This document shows positions 1-7,471 of a stretch of 64,000 bases of DNA, one piece after another. Origin of the DNA: Streptomyces sp. NBC_01016. GTDB lineage: Bacteria > Actinomycetota > Actinomycetes > Streptomycetales > Streptomycetaceae. The stretch is taken from NCBI RefSeq assembly GCF_026341035.1, contig NZ_JAPEOQ010000002.1, forward strand, positions 3,038,001 to 3,102,000, read 5' to 3'. The notes under the pieces were generated by a model, which did no database searches, had not been told where the DNA came from, and saw only the letters and a list, made by a program, of their open reading frames with translations. Numbering within the stretch: position 1 is the stretch's first letter; each line of letters begins with the position of its first letter. Made by a program: the position numbers and the translations under genes.

Positions 1-273
1 TCGACGCTGACCGGCATCCCGGCCATGATCGAGGCCGGCGGGGACATCGGCGCGCAGATCGACTCCGGTGAGCATCCGGGACACCTGAGCACGGTGACCA
101 TGATGGGCGCGACCGCGGACCACATCGCCGCCACCAGCGCCACCGCCGGGGTCGACCTCGCCCTTCCCCGCGCCGTCCAGGCGCACTACCGCCGCGCGAT
201 CGCCGACGGCCACGGGAAGGACAACTGGACGCGCATCGTCGACGGGATCCGGGCCCCGCGAGCGACACCGTAG
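1..273 (+). CDS. NAD(P)-dependent oxidoreductase, imine-reductase-like (3' part only)
   Basis: The open frame runs in from the left edge without a start, so only the last 90 residues are present. They match the C-terminal helical domain of the 6-phosphogluconate-dehydrogenase-fold NAD(P) oxidoreductases related to imine reductases: a Met-rich dimer helix (HLSTVTMMGATADHI) followed by the closing motif HYRRAIADGHGKDNWTRIV, typical of that C-terminus. The N-terminal Rossmann domain lies outside the window. The next gene is convergent. The assignment rests on the C-terminal motif alone, so substrate and cofactor cannot be given. Confidence 0.6.
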   Translation, partial: STLTGIPAMIEAGGDIGAQIDSGEHPGHLSTVTMMGATADHIAATSATAGVDLALPRAVQAHYRRAIADGHGKDNWTRIVDGIRAPRATP

Positions 274-330
274 CCGGGTCAACGAGGCGTGGCTGATGGC
301 GAGTTCGGTCGCGGCAGCGTGTCGATAGGT

Positions 331-1185
331 TCAGGCGCTTCCAGCCGAATCCTCACCGGCCAGGAACGGACGCAGCAGAGCCAGCAGGGCGTCTGGCCGG
401 TGCAGCGGGATGATGTGGCCGCAGTCCTCGATGAGGTGCCCGGTGAGATCGTCGGTGACGGGGCGGAGTTGGCGTTCCAGGGCTGAGCCGACCGGCTGCG
501 CGCCCAGCGCCATCGTCGGCACCGTCAGGCGGGCCGCGGCGACCGCGTCCTCGATCTGCGCCGCGCTCTCGGGCATGGCCCGGTAGTACGAGAACGCGCA
601 GGTCAACGCCTGACGGCCGGTGTATGCGCGGACGAAGGCGTCCCGGACGGCGGGGCGCACGCCGTCGCCACCCGTGCCGGCGTGGAGGAACCAGTCGACG
701 TACTCGGCTTCGTGGCCCTCCAGCACGGTCTCGGCCAGTCCGGGCGCGGCGGAGTGGAAGCCGAACCACCACGGCGGACCGCCGGCGAGGAACTCCTCGG
801 CGCCGGGCAGTCCGCCCAGCAGTGACTCCATGACGACCAGGCGGCGGACGAGGTCGGGGCGGCGCAGGGCGAGGAGGAAGGCCGGCGGGGTACCGGCGTC
901 GATGCCCACCACCGCGGCCGAGGACACACCGAGCGCACCGAGAAGCGCGGCGGCGTCCTCGGCCAGGGTGCCTGCGTCGTACCCGGATTCGGCCCTGCTG
1001 CTCGCGCCGAACCCGCGCAGGTCCGGGGCGATGACGCGGTAACGGTCGGACAGATCGGCCATGACGTCCGTCCACAGCTCCCAGGTGTGCGGGAAGCCGT
1101 GCAGCAGCAGGACGGCGGGTCCCGAACCGGCAAGGGCGACGTTGAGTTCGACACCGTTGACGGAGATGCGTCGGAGCTCGGGCAC
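331..1185 (-). CDS. Alpha/beta hydrolase, epoxide-hydrolase-like (Asp nucleophile)
   Basis: 284 residues starting at a GTG. The fold is clear: an HGFPHTWELW oxyanion segment near residue 29, PDLRGFGAS near 54, and CGHIIPLHRPD near the C-terminus carrying the catalytic His. The nucleophile elbow reads GIDAGTP with Asp96 where serine hydrolases have Ser; Asp at this position is the signature of soluble epoxide hydrolases and haloalkane dehalogenases, so C-O or C-halogen cleavage is more likely than esterase activity. It is transcribed divergently from the HxlR-type regulator that starts at 1316, which probably controls it. No signal peptide, so cytoplasmic. The substrate cannot be inferred. Confidence 0.8.
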   Translation of the reverse strand: MPELRRISVNGVELNVALAGSGPAVLLLHGFPHTWELWTDVMADLSDRYRVIAPDLRGFGASSRAESGYDAGTLAEDAAALLGALGVSSAAVVGIDAGTPPAFLLALRRPDLVRRLVVMESLLGGLPGAEEFLAGGPPWWFGFHSAAPGLAETVLEGHEAEYVDWFLHAGTGGDGVRPAVRDAFVRAYTGRQALTCAFSYYRAMPESAAQIEDAVAAARLTVPTMALGAQPVGSALERQLRPVTDDLTGHLIEDCGHIIPLHRPDALLALLRPFLAGEDSAGSA

Positions 1186-1232
1186 GGAGGGACTCCAAGG
1201 GCGGTGAGGGAGGCGTGGATGAGGGAGAGGCG

Positions 1233-1255
1233 GTGAGGAATAGTGACAACCTCAC
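1233..1255. promoter_or_regulatory. Inverted repeat in the hydrolase/HxlR divergent promoter
   Basis: GTGAGG at 1233-1238 and CCTCAC at 1250-1255 form an inverted repeat with an 11-base spacer between the divergent starts at 1185 and 1316. HxlR proteins bind as dimers to such elements and often regulate the adjacent divergent gene. This is a candidate operator; the short arms keep confidence modest. Confidence 0.35.
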
Positions 1256-1315
1256 GGTAAGGAACTAGCCTGATCCGCCCAAGACGGCACTTTCCCTTCA
1301 GGTGGTGAGCCCCAG

Positions 1316-1738
1316 GTGACCACGTCGAGATCCGGCGGACGTGAGCAGCGACGCGGTGAGCGTGGTGAGCGCGGTGACCTGCTGGATCCGCTCTGCCCGA
1401 CCCGCCGGTTGCTCGACCGCATCGGCACCAAGTGGACGTCGATGGTGGTCAAGGTGCTGGCCGAGCGGGCTCCGGGCGAGATCCGCTTCGCTGAACTGCG
1501 GCGCCTCGCCCCCGGCATCTCGCAGAAGATGCTCTCCGTCACCCTGCAGAACCTGGCCCGCGACGGCCTGGTCGCGCGTCGCGTGGAACCCACCGTCCCG
1601 CCCGCAGTCCACTACCGGCTCACCGAGCTCGGCCTGTCCCTCGAAGGGCCGCTCTCCGCGCTGCGGGTCTGGGCCGAGACACACATGCCGGAGATCGACC
1701 GCAACAACCAGCTCGCCGACGAGTCGTCGCCCGACTAG
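1316..1738 (+). CDS. HxlR-family winged-helix transcriptional regulator
   Basis: 140 residues from a GTG start. The protein has the HxlR (MarR-like) core: LLDRIGTKWTSMVVKVLAE (helix 1-2), FAELRRLAPGISQKMLSVTLQNLARDG (recognition helices) and a wing with VHYRLTELG. HxlR proteins are dimeric DNA-binding regulators, commonly of stress- or carbonyl/quinone-responsive detoxification genes. The usual N-terminal Cys near the HTH is present (DPLCPTRRLL), a residue used for redox sensing in some relatives; whether it senses here is inference. It sits head-to-head with the epoxide-hydrolase-like gene and just upstream of a quinone oxidoreductase gene, both plausible targets. Confidence 0.88.
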   Translation: MTTSRSGGREQRRGERGERGDLLDPLCPTRRLLDRIGTKWTSMVVKVLAERAPGEIRFAELRRLAPGISQKMLSVTLQNLARDGLVARRVEPTVPPAVHYRLTELGLSLEGPLSALRVWAETHMPEIDRNNQLADESSPD

Positions 1739-1769
1739 CCACTGGCACCCATGAGGCATGATCGGGGCC

Positions 1770-2237
1770 ATGAGACATCCGCATCTGGCGAGTACCGAGG
1801 CCGCTGTGGTGGCGGTTCGTGAGGTTGCTCGGGAGTACCACCTCGAGGTGTCCGTCACCGACGACATCGGCGCCGACCAGACGTCCCGCCGGACCTCGGC
1901 CGGGGTCTTCACCGTCCTCGACCCGGACGGCACGCTGCCGCACGAGGCACACATCGACCTCGGCGGCTCTCCCGCGGTGTCCGTCCGGATCTTCCCGGAC
2001 GGCGACGCGAAAATCACGGTCGAGAACGTCGACTTCGACGACATCCCCCGAGACGCCGTCCCGGCGTTCCTGCGGTCCGTCTACGGAGGCCTGGCCCACG
2101 TAAAGCGAAGGCGGTTCCCTCCCGCCCTGTGGCTGATCGTGCCGCTGCCCGGTGACGACACCTACAAAGAGCTGATCCTGCCCAGTGCGCTCAGCCCTTG
2201 GCTCGCCCGCAACGTTCAGGAACGGAACACCCCATGA
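1770..2237 (+). CDS. Conserved-looking protein of unknown function
   Basis: About 155 residues; I do not recognise the family. The ATG at 1770 has a GGGG stretch about six bases upstream; an in-frame ATG at 1758 would add four residues and is the alternative. The sequence is soluble, acidic and mixed alpha/beta, with no signal peptide, membrane segment or Cys motif. The middle has alternating strands (VSVRIFPDGDAKITVENVDF) and the end has a proline-rich turn (PPALWLIVPLPGDD). Its stop overlaps the start of the quinone oxidoreductase as ATGA, so the two are probably translated together. No function proposed. Confidence 0.65.
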   Translation: MRHPHLASTEAAVVAVREVAREYHLEVSVTDDIGADQTSRRTSAGVFTVLDPDGTLPHEAHIDLGGSPAVSVRIFPDGDAKITVENVDFDDIPRDAVPAFLRSVYGGLAHVKRRRFPPALWLIVPLPGDDTYKELILPSALSPWLARNVQERNTP

Positions 2238-3133
2238 AGGCAGCGCAGTTCAGTCGGTTCGGCGGTCCCGAGGTGCTCGAGATCGTCGAGCTCCCCGATC
2301 CGCATCCGGGAGCCGGGGAGATCCGGATCGCGGTGCGCGCCGCCGGTGTGAACGCCAGCGACTGGAAGAAGCGACAGGGGCTGATGGACCAGGAGTTGCC
2401 CCAGACGATGGGCTACGAAGCCGCGGGGGTCGTCGACGAAATCGGGGACGGGGTCGAGGAAGTCGCCGTCGGGGACCGGGTGTTCGGGTTCGGCGGTGAC
2501 GGCGCCGCGCAGGCGGAGCGGGCCGTGTTGTCCGCATGGGCGGCCATCCCCGCGTCGCTGGACTTCGCCGGCGCCGCGGCCCTGCCCTCCTCGGTAGAGA
2601 CCGCGGCGAGAGCCCTCGACCAGCTCGGCGTCCGCAGCGGTGGCACGGTTCTCATCAGCGGGGCGTCGGGCACCGTCGGCAGCGCCGCCGTCCAACTCGC
2701 CGTCGCCCGCGGTGCGCGGGTGATCGGCACCGGCAGCCCGGCCACCCATGACCGCCTCCGCGAACTCGGCGCGGAACCCGTCGCGTACGGCGACGGCATG
2801 ACCGACCGGGTCCTGGCCCTCGCGCCGAACGGGGTCGACCTGGCGCTGGACGTCGCCGGCAGCGGGATCCTGCCCGAGCTGATCGACCTCGCCGGCGGTG
2901 CGGACCATGTCATCACCGTCGCCGACTTCGAGGGGGCGCAGCGGCACGGTGTGCGCTTCAGCCGCGGAGACACCGGCCGCGCCGTCTACGCGCTGGGTCA
3001 GGTGGCCGAGCTGATCGCCGCGGGCCGGTTCACGCTCCCCGTCGGCCGGACCTTCCCCTTGGCCGACGTCGCCGAGGCGCATCGGGTCGGGGAATCCGGC
3101 CAGGTACGCGGAAAGCTCGTCCTCTTGGTCTGA
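2234..3133 (+). CDS. NADP-dependent quinone oxidoreductase (zinc-free MDR family)
   Basis: 299 residues; the start chosen is the ATG overlapping the previous stop, giving the typical N-terminus MKAAQFSRFGGPEVLEI. The medium-chain dehydrogenase/reductase fold is complete: GroES-like half with GVNASDWKKRQG and GYEAAGVVDEIG, then a Rossmann half with ISGASGTVGSAAVQLA (nucleotide-binding loop) and a C-terminal AHRVGESGQVRGKLVL. The Cys/His/Glu zinc ligands of alcohol dehydrogenases are absent, which places it in the quinone oxidoreductase (zeta-crystallin-like) group that reduces quinones or enones with NADPH. Neighbourhood with HxlR and hydrolases suggests electrophile detoxification. Confidence 0.87.
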   Translation: MKAAQFSRFGGPEVLEIVELPDPHPGAGEIRIAVRAAGVNASDWKKRQGLMDQELPQTMGYEAAGVVDEIGDGVEEVAVGDRVFGFGGDGAAQAERAVLSAWAAIPASLDFAGAAALPSSVETAARALDQLGVRSGGTVLISGASGTVGSAAVQLAVARGARVIGTGSPATHDRLRELGAEPVAYGDGMTDRVLALAPNGVDLALDVAGSGILPELIDLAGGADHVITVADFEGAQRHGVRFSRGDTGRAVYALGQVAELIAAGRFTLPVGRTFPLADVAEAHRVGESGQVRGKLVLLV

Positions 3134-3225
3134 GGTTGCCCGCTGAGGCGATGAGGTTTCCTCCCGGGCGGAGTCCTCCCTACGTCACCGCGATCGCGGG
3201 ACGACCGCCCAGGGAAGGACGACCC

Positions 3226-4041
3226 GTGACCACCACCCACACCCTCGACGTCGCCGGTGCCCGGCTGCACTACGAAGTCCGCGGCTCAGGACCGCTGTTG
3301 CTGGTCATGGGGTCGCCGATGGATGCGGAGGCGTTCGGGCCGCTGGCCGACGCGCTCGCGAGCGACCACACGGTCGTCACCCACGACCCGCGGGGCATCT
3401 CCGGCAGCCCCCTCGACGACCCCGAGCAGGACTCCACCCCCGAACTGCGGGCGGACGACGTCGCCGCGCTCCTGGACGCCCTCGGCGCGGATTCCGCCGA
3501 CGTGTTCGGCAGCAGTGGCGGGGCGGTCACCGGGCTCGCCCTCGTCGCACGGCACCCCGGGCGGGTGCGCACGCTCGTCGCGCACGAGCCCCCGCTGCTG
3601 GAGCTGCTCCCCGACGCCACGGAGCAGCTCGCGGAGGCGGACGACATCGTCGAGACCTTCCACCGGGAGGGGGTGGGCGCGGCGTGGATGAAGTTCATGG
3701 CCAACGCCGGGTTCGACGTCGGCGACGGCGAGGACGCCGCCCTCACGCCGCCGCCCGGGGAGCCCTCGGACCAGGACCTCGCCAACAGCGCCCACTTCTT
3801 CGGCCACGAACTGCGGGACACCATCCGCCACGTACCCGACATCGCTGCGCTGACGGCCCCTCCGACCCGCGTCGTGGTCGGTATCGGCGCCGGCTCGGCG
3901 GGCCTGATCACGGCCCGTACCTCCAGGGCACTGGCCGAACGCATCGAAACCGCTCCGGTCGAATTCCCCGGCGACCACGGCGGCTTCATCGAACAGCCCA
4001 AGGAGTTCGCCGAGCGGCTGCGCGAGGTGCTGAAGGACTAG
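3226..4041 (+). CDS. Alpha/beta hydrolase (serine type)
   Basis: 271 residues from the GTG at 3226, which has AAGGA eight bases upstream; an in-frame start at 3136 would add a non-homologous leader. The fold shows LLLVMGSPMD (oxyanion), THDPRGISGS, nucleophile elbow VFGSSGGAVTG with Ser, and PGDHGGFIEQP carrying the catalytic His. This pattern is that of the TAP/proline-iminopeptidase-like hydrolase branch common in Streptomyces. Cytoplasmic. It follows the quinone oxidoreductase by 92 bases on the same strand. Substrate unknown. Confidence 0.82.
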   Translation: MTTTHTLDVAGARLHYEVRGSGPLLLVMGSPMDAEAFGPLADALASDHTVVTHDPRGISGSPLDDPEQDSTPELRADDVAALLDALGADSADVFGSSGGAVTGLALVARHPGRVRTLVAHEPPLLELLPDATEQLAEADDIVETFHREGVGAAWMKFMANAGFDVGDGEDAALTPPPGEPSDQDLANSAHFFGHELRDTIRHVPDIAALTAPPTRVVVGIGAGSAGLITARTSRALAERIETAPVEFPGDHGGFIEQPKEFAERLREVLKD

Positions 4042-4055
4042 CCGACGAACGGCGG

Positions 4056-4099
4056 CGGTCGGCGGGCGACGGGCCACAGACGGCGGGGCCCGCCGACCG
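4056..4099. terminator. Bidirectional hairpin terminator
   Basis: Perfect 12-base arms, CGGTCGGCGGGC at 4056-4067 and GCCCGCCGACCG at 4088-4099, separated by 20 bases, lie between two convergent genes (stops at 4041 and 4107). GC-rich stems without a U-tract are usual in Streptomyces. Confidence 0.7.
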
Positions 4100-4106
4100 G
4101 TCCCGG

Positions 4107-4505
4107 CTAGAAGGTGACCTCGAGCCCGATGACGGGATGCCTGCGGTGCCGTCCCGAGATGGCGGAGTACCAGTCGCCGATGCGCGCCATCACGTACTTC
4201 TGGCGCAGCAGAGCACCCGCCTTCTTCGTCTCCGCCTCGTCCAGCACCCGACCGGTTCCCGTGGCCCGTACGGCGTCCGGGGCGACGCGGCCGCGGACGT
4301 CGCAGACGGCGACCTCGGCCCGGGAGTCGCGGCGCAGCCGCTTGACCTTCCAGGCGTCGGCCGCGCTGCGCACGTAGAGCCGGTCACCGTCCATGGCGTG
4401 CCAGACCGCGGTGGCTCTCGGTGTGCCGTCCTTGCGGTATGTGGTGAGGCTGACGTAGCGGGCGCGCTGGAGCGCGGCGAGTGTGGCGGGGTCGAGTGAG
4501 GTCAC
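4107..4505 (-). CDS. PNPOx-fold protein, PPOX-class (probably F420-dependent)
   Basis: 132 residues from the GTG at 4505. The split-barrel flavin-fold is recognisable: LAALQRARYVSLTTYRKDGTPRATAVWHAMDGDRLYV at the N-terminus, SRAEVAVCDVRGRV in the middle and a basic C-terminal segment. The short form with TYRKDGTPRATAVW resembles the Rv1155-like PPOX group that binds F420 in actinobacteria; FMN binding cannot be excluded. An in-frame extension upstream to about 4697 has no family resemblance, so the short start is preferred. Reaction unknown; members reduce biliverdin-like or enone substrates. Confidence 0.78.
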   Translation of the reverse strand: MTSLDPATLAALQRARYVSLTTYRKDGTPRATAVWHAMDGDRLYVRSAADAWKVKRLRRDSRAEVAVCDVRGRVAPDAVRATGTGRVLDEAETKKAGALLRQKYVMARIGDWYSAISGRHRRHPVIGLEVTF

Positions 4506-4650
4506 AGGGGGACGGTACCGGGAAACGTCAACCCATCTACCGTCCAGGGGTGTTGGCGGCGCGCTTCGGCGCGATCCGGTTTTCATGACACGGCCCTGGA
4601 CGAGAAGCCCATGGCATAAGGTCTGCTTGCTTCCGGGGAGGGGAACATTC

Positions 4651-5388
4651 ATGCGTGCAGGGTTGAGTCGTGCTGTCGCGTCCACAGTGAGTATCACCTT
4701 GGTGGGTTTACTGCTATCCGGATGTGGGCGGGCGGCCCAAGCGGACAGCGAAGGGCCGGCGGATTCATTGGAGTACGCCCACGTGACTCACCTGCCCGAA
4801 AGGCTGTCCGAGGACGGCACGACCTTCCAAGTGGGGTCATCCACCGCGCCGAAGGTCATTCACGTGTACGAGGACATGCGTTGCCCGGTGTGCGGCGAGT
4901 ACGAGGCGGACGGTGCGGCGGCGGTACGTCGGCTGGCTCTCTCGGGCGACGTCAGGGTCGACTACACGCTGGCTTCGTTTCTCGACGACCGGCTTGGCGG
5001 GTCCGGGGCCAAGCGTGCGGCCAATGCCTTGCGGGCCGCCTTCGACCGGGGGAAGTTCATCGAATTCCACGACGTCCTGTTCGCCCATCAGCCGCAGGAA
5101 GCCGTCGATGGGTATACCGATGCCTTTCTGCTGCGTATGGCCTCTCAGGTGAAAGGCCTGCGCGGCAAGGAATTCGACACCGCGGTGCGCACCATGAAAT
5201 ACCGTGCCTTCGTGGGCGCGTCACAGCGGGCGTACGAGTCCGTCGGGGCGCCCGGAACTCCGACGTTCTTCGTGAACGACACCCCTGTGCCGGACGACCT
5301 GCGCGAGAACATGTTCGACCGGGACATGGTGGGGATGGTGCTCGTCGCACTCGGAGGGCCTGATCAGGGGCCGGGACCGGCGAACTGA
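4651..5388 (+). CDS. Thioredoxin-fold (DsbA-like) lipoprotein with a TTA codon
   Basis: 245 residues from the ATG at 4651, which follows a strong GGGGAGGGG ribosome site. The signal peptide ends in a lipobox (LLLSGC, Cys25), so the protein is exported and lipid-anchored on the outer face of the membrane. The mature part is a DsbA-type thioredoxin fold with active site CPVC (Cys78, Cys81) and the cis-proline loop GAPGTPTFFVND. It probably oxidises or isomerises disulfides in exported proteins. Codon 20 is TTA (4708-4710), the rare leucine codon read only by the bldA tRNA in Streptomyces, implying developmental control. Codon use here (TTG, CTA, AGT) is less GC-biased than its neighbours. Confidence 0.85.
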   Translation: MRAGLSRAVASTVSITLVGLLLSGCGRAAQADSEGPADSLEYAHVTHLPERLSEDGTTFQVGSSTAPKVIHVYEDMRCPVCGEYEADGAAAVRRLALSGDVRVDYTLASFLDDRLGGSGAKRAANALRAAFDRGKFIEFHDVLFAHQPQEAVDGYTDAFLLRMASQVKGLRGKEFDTAVRTMKYRAFVGASQRAYESVGAPGTPTFFVNDTPVPDDLRENMFDRDMVGMVLVALGGPDQGPGPAN

Positions 5389-5410
5389 TCATTGCTGATC
5401 TGCCGGTCCC
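5373..5410. terminator. Bidirectional hairpin overlapping the lipoprotein stop
   Basis: GGGACCGGC (5373-5381) and GCCGGTCCC (5402-5410) are perfect 9-base arms with a 20-base loop. The left arm lies inside the last codons of the lipoprotein gene and the right arm just before the convergent gene that ends at 5433. Confidence 0.6.
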
Positions 5411-5432
5411 GTGCCGTCCCGGGGCAGGTTTC

Positions 5433-6533
5433 TCAGCTCTCCCGCGCCCTGGACGGCTCCTGTCCCGCCTTGTCGACGACCGCGAAGTCCAGGATGGCCT
5501 CGCTCGACATGAGCGTGCCCTTCTTCCCGTACTGGGTGTCCTTGACGAGGTAGCTGCGAGAGCCCAGGAACGTGAGGTCCTGGCGGTCGAAGACCCACTC
5601 GGTGCGGGTGTGGAACGTGGTGTCCTCGCGGGCGATGCCGACGCCGTGCCGGCCGATGGCGTCGTGGGCGGCGGGGGCCTTGGTGACGCCGGGGATCTTG
5701 GCGGCGGCCCGGTAGAGAGCGGCGGCGGCCTTCGGTGGAGTCACCCCGCCGAGAAGGCCTCCGATGCGTTCGAACACCGCCTGGTCGCGTTCCTGGTCGT
5801 CGGACTCGGGTGTCTTGGCGTACAGGAAGTGCAGCAGCTTGTCGGGGTCGGTGGGCAGGGACGCCAGCCAGTGGTAGGTGGGGCGGCCGAAGCCTTCCGG
5901 AGTGCCCTCGGTGTCGCCCAGTTGGGCATTGATGGGCAGGGTCTCGCCGTCCTCCTTGACGATCCCGAGCTTGCGCAGCGGCCCGGGGTCCTGGGCGACC
6001 CAGCTCTCGGACTCCTTCAGCGGCTCCATCACCGCCTTGCCACTGGTCAGGTCCGCACCCTGGTCCTTCTGTCGGGTGTAGGCGAACTGGTCGTCGCGGA
6101 CGGTGAGTTCCTCGTTCTTCCCCGCGGCGTCGGAGATCTGGTCGAGGAGCGCGGCCGCGGGGCGTACGTCCCTGCTCGCCGTGGTGGTCGTCGCGGTGTC
6201 GTCGCCCGTGGTGAGGACGACGCTCGTGGTGAGGATGCCGGCGAGGGCGAGCGCCGTCACCGGTACCAGGATCGCCGGGCGCAGCAGGCGTCGGGCGGAG
6301 AAGGCCGGACGGGCAGGTCGCGCGGGGCTGTCGGTGCGGTCGCGGTCGATGTGCTGCATCAGCTGTTCCTTGTGGTGAAGGTGCTGCGTGTGGGGGAGGG
6401 GGCGACGGTCCGGGGCCGGCAGCAGCCGGGCGATCTCCGCGACGTCGGCGTCGGCGCGTGCGTCTGCGCGTGTGTCGGCGCGTGTGCCGACGTCTGTGCG
6501 TCGGTCCGCTCGTACGTCCTTGTTGGGGGTCAT
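5433..6533 (-). CDS. CU044_5270-family membrane protein, sigma-factor partner
   Basis: 366 residues. A cytoplasmic N-terminal half of about 90 residues is rich in Arg/Ala/Asp (repeated RADTRADARADAD) and His, a single membrane helix follows (ILVPVTALALAGILTTSVVL, about residues 91-110), and the rest is a large extracytoplasmic domain. This is the layout of CU044_5270-family proteins, which in actinomycetes are regularly encoded directly after an ECF sigma factor and probably act in place of an anti-sigma factor. Its ATG overlaps the sigma factor stop (ATGA), so the two are coupled. Whether it binds the sigma factor is inference. Confidence 0.78.
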   Translation of the reverse strand: MTPNKDVRADRRTDVGTRADTRADARADADVAEIARLLPAPDRRPLPHTQHLHHKEQLMQHIDRDRTDSPARPARPAFSARRLLRPAILVPVTALALAGILTTSVVLTTGDDTATTTTASRDVRPAAALLDQISDAAGKNEELTVRDDQFAYTRQKDQGADLTSGKAVMEPLKESESWVAQDPGPLRKLGIVKEDGETLPINAQLGDTEGTPEGFGRPTYHWLASLPTDPDKLLHFLYAKTPESDDQERDQAVFERIGGLLGGVTPPKAAAALYRAAAKIPGVTKAPAAHDAIGRHGVGIAREDTTFHTRTEWVFDRQDLTFLGSRSYLVKDTQYGKKGTLMSSEAILDFAVVDKAGQEPSRARES

Positions 6534-7165
6534 GCCGTCTCCTCCCGCACGGGCAGGGCCGCGAGTGCGGCTTCACCCTTCATCTCTCCGCGGTCCGCGC
6601 GCGGTTCCGGATTTTCCTGCGCCTCGTCCGTGAACCGGGCGAGCTTGGCGCGGGCCCGCGAAAGCCGGGAGCGCACGGTGCCGACGGGGATGTCGAGCGC
6701 CTCCGCGGCCTGCTTGTAGTCGAGGCCGGACCACACGCACAGCGTGAGCACTTCCCGCTCCGGGCGCCGGAGTCGGTCGAGTGCGACGTGTACGGCGGCC
6801 AGGCGCCGGGCATCGTCGACGCGCCCCGCGACCTCGGGAGCGAAGTCCTCGACCACGGGTGTCCGCCGCTGCCGGGCCAGGAACGCGACGCGGCGGCGCA
6901 GGCCCCGACGGGCGTTCTCCGCCTTGTGGGTGGCGATGCCCAGGAGCCAGGGGCGCAGTGATCCCCCCTCCTCGTGCAGCCGTTCCCGTACCCGCCAGGC
7001 GGTCAGGAACGTCTCCGACATGATGTCCTCGGCGCTCGTCCGGTCGCCGGTGAGCCACAGCGCGTGCTGGTGCACGGCGGCGGCCCACTGCTCGTACATC
7101 TCGGCGAACGCGTCGCGCTCACCGGCCCGTACGCGTCTGCGCAGATCGTTTTCTGAGTCCCTCAC
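6530..7165 (-). CDS. RNA polymerase ECF sigma factor
   Basis: About 211 residues from the GTG at 7165; an in-frame frame continues to 7249 but its residues are not family-like. Region 2 is seen in FAEMYEQWAAAVHQHALWLTGDRTSAEDIMSETFLTAWR, and region 4 in LDRLRRPEREVLTLCVWSGLDYKQAAEALDIPVGTVRSRLSRARAKL. The WSGLDYKQAA helix-turn-helix start is typical of the actinobacterial ECF groups paired with CU044_5270 proteins. It heads a two-gene operon with that membrane protein. The regulon is not visible; no clear autoregulatory -35/-10 pair could be identified by eye upstream. Confidence 0.9.
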   Translation of the reverse strand: MRDSENDLRRRVRAGERDAFAEMYEQWAAAVHQHALWLTGDRTSAEDIMSETFLTAWRVRERLHEEGGSLRPWLLGIATHKAENARRGLRRRVAFLARQRRTPVVEDFAPEVAGRVDDARRLAAVHVALDRLRRPEREVLTLCVWSGLDYKQAAEALDIPVGTVRSRLSRARAKLARFTDEAQENPEPRADRGEMKGEAALAALPVREETA

Positions 7166-7427
7166 ACCGACTGTCTCTCCGCGGTCCCGGTGGAGTTCCT
7201 GTGACCTGCGCCATGTCGACCTCCCCGTCCAGGGGGGGGCGAGGAACAAGGCTAGCCCTGCGGCGGAAGCCAGCCGGAGGCCGGTGACCCGGGAGCGGAG
7301 TTCACCAAGTGACGACTGTCATGTCACGAACGTGTCCTGAACACGATCATGAAGCAACTGGGGCAACCGCACCGCTGTCTGAGGGGATAGAAAGCAACAC
7401 GGGGGAACACCCGCCCCGTTCAATCGC

Positions 7428-7450
7428 CCGTCGCTCTCCAGGAGCGACGG
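7428..7450 (+). promoter_or_regulatory. Perfect 9-bp hairpin in the leader of the repeat lipoprotein
   Basis: CCGTCGCTC (7428-7436) and GAGCGACGG (7442-7450) form a tight hairpin with a 5-base loop. It ends 9 bases before the GGAGG ribosome site at about 7459-7463 and 21 bases before the ATG at 7472. It is probably transcribed as part of the 5' leader; a role in message stability or translation control is possible. Confidence 0.45.
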
Positions 7451-7471
7451 CCCCACGCGGAGGACACAAGA

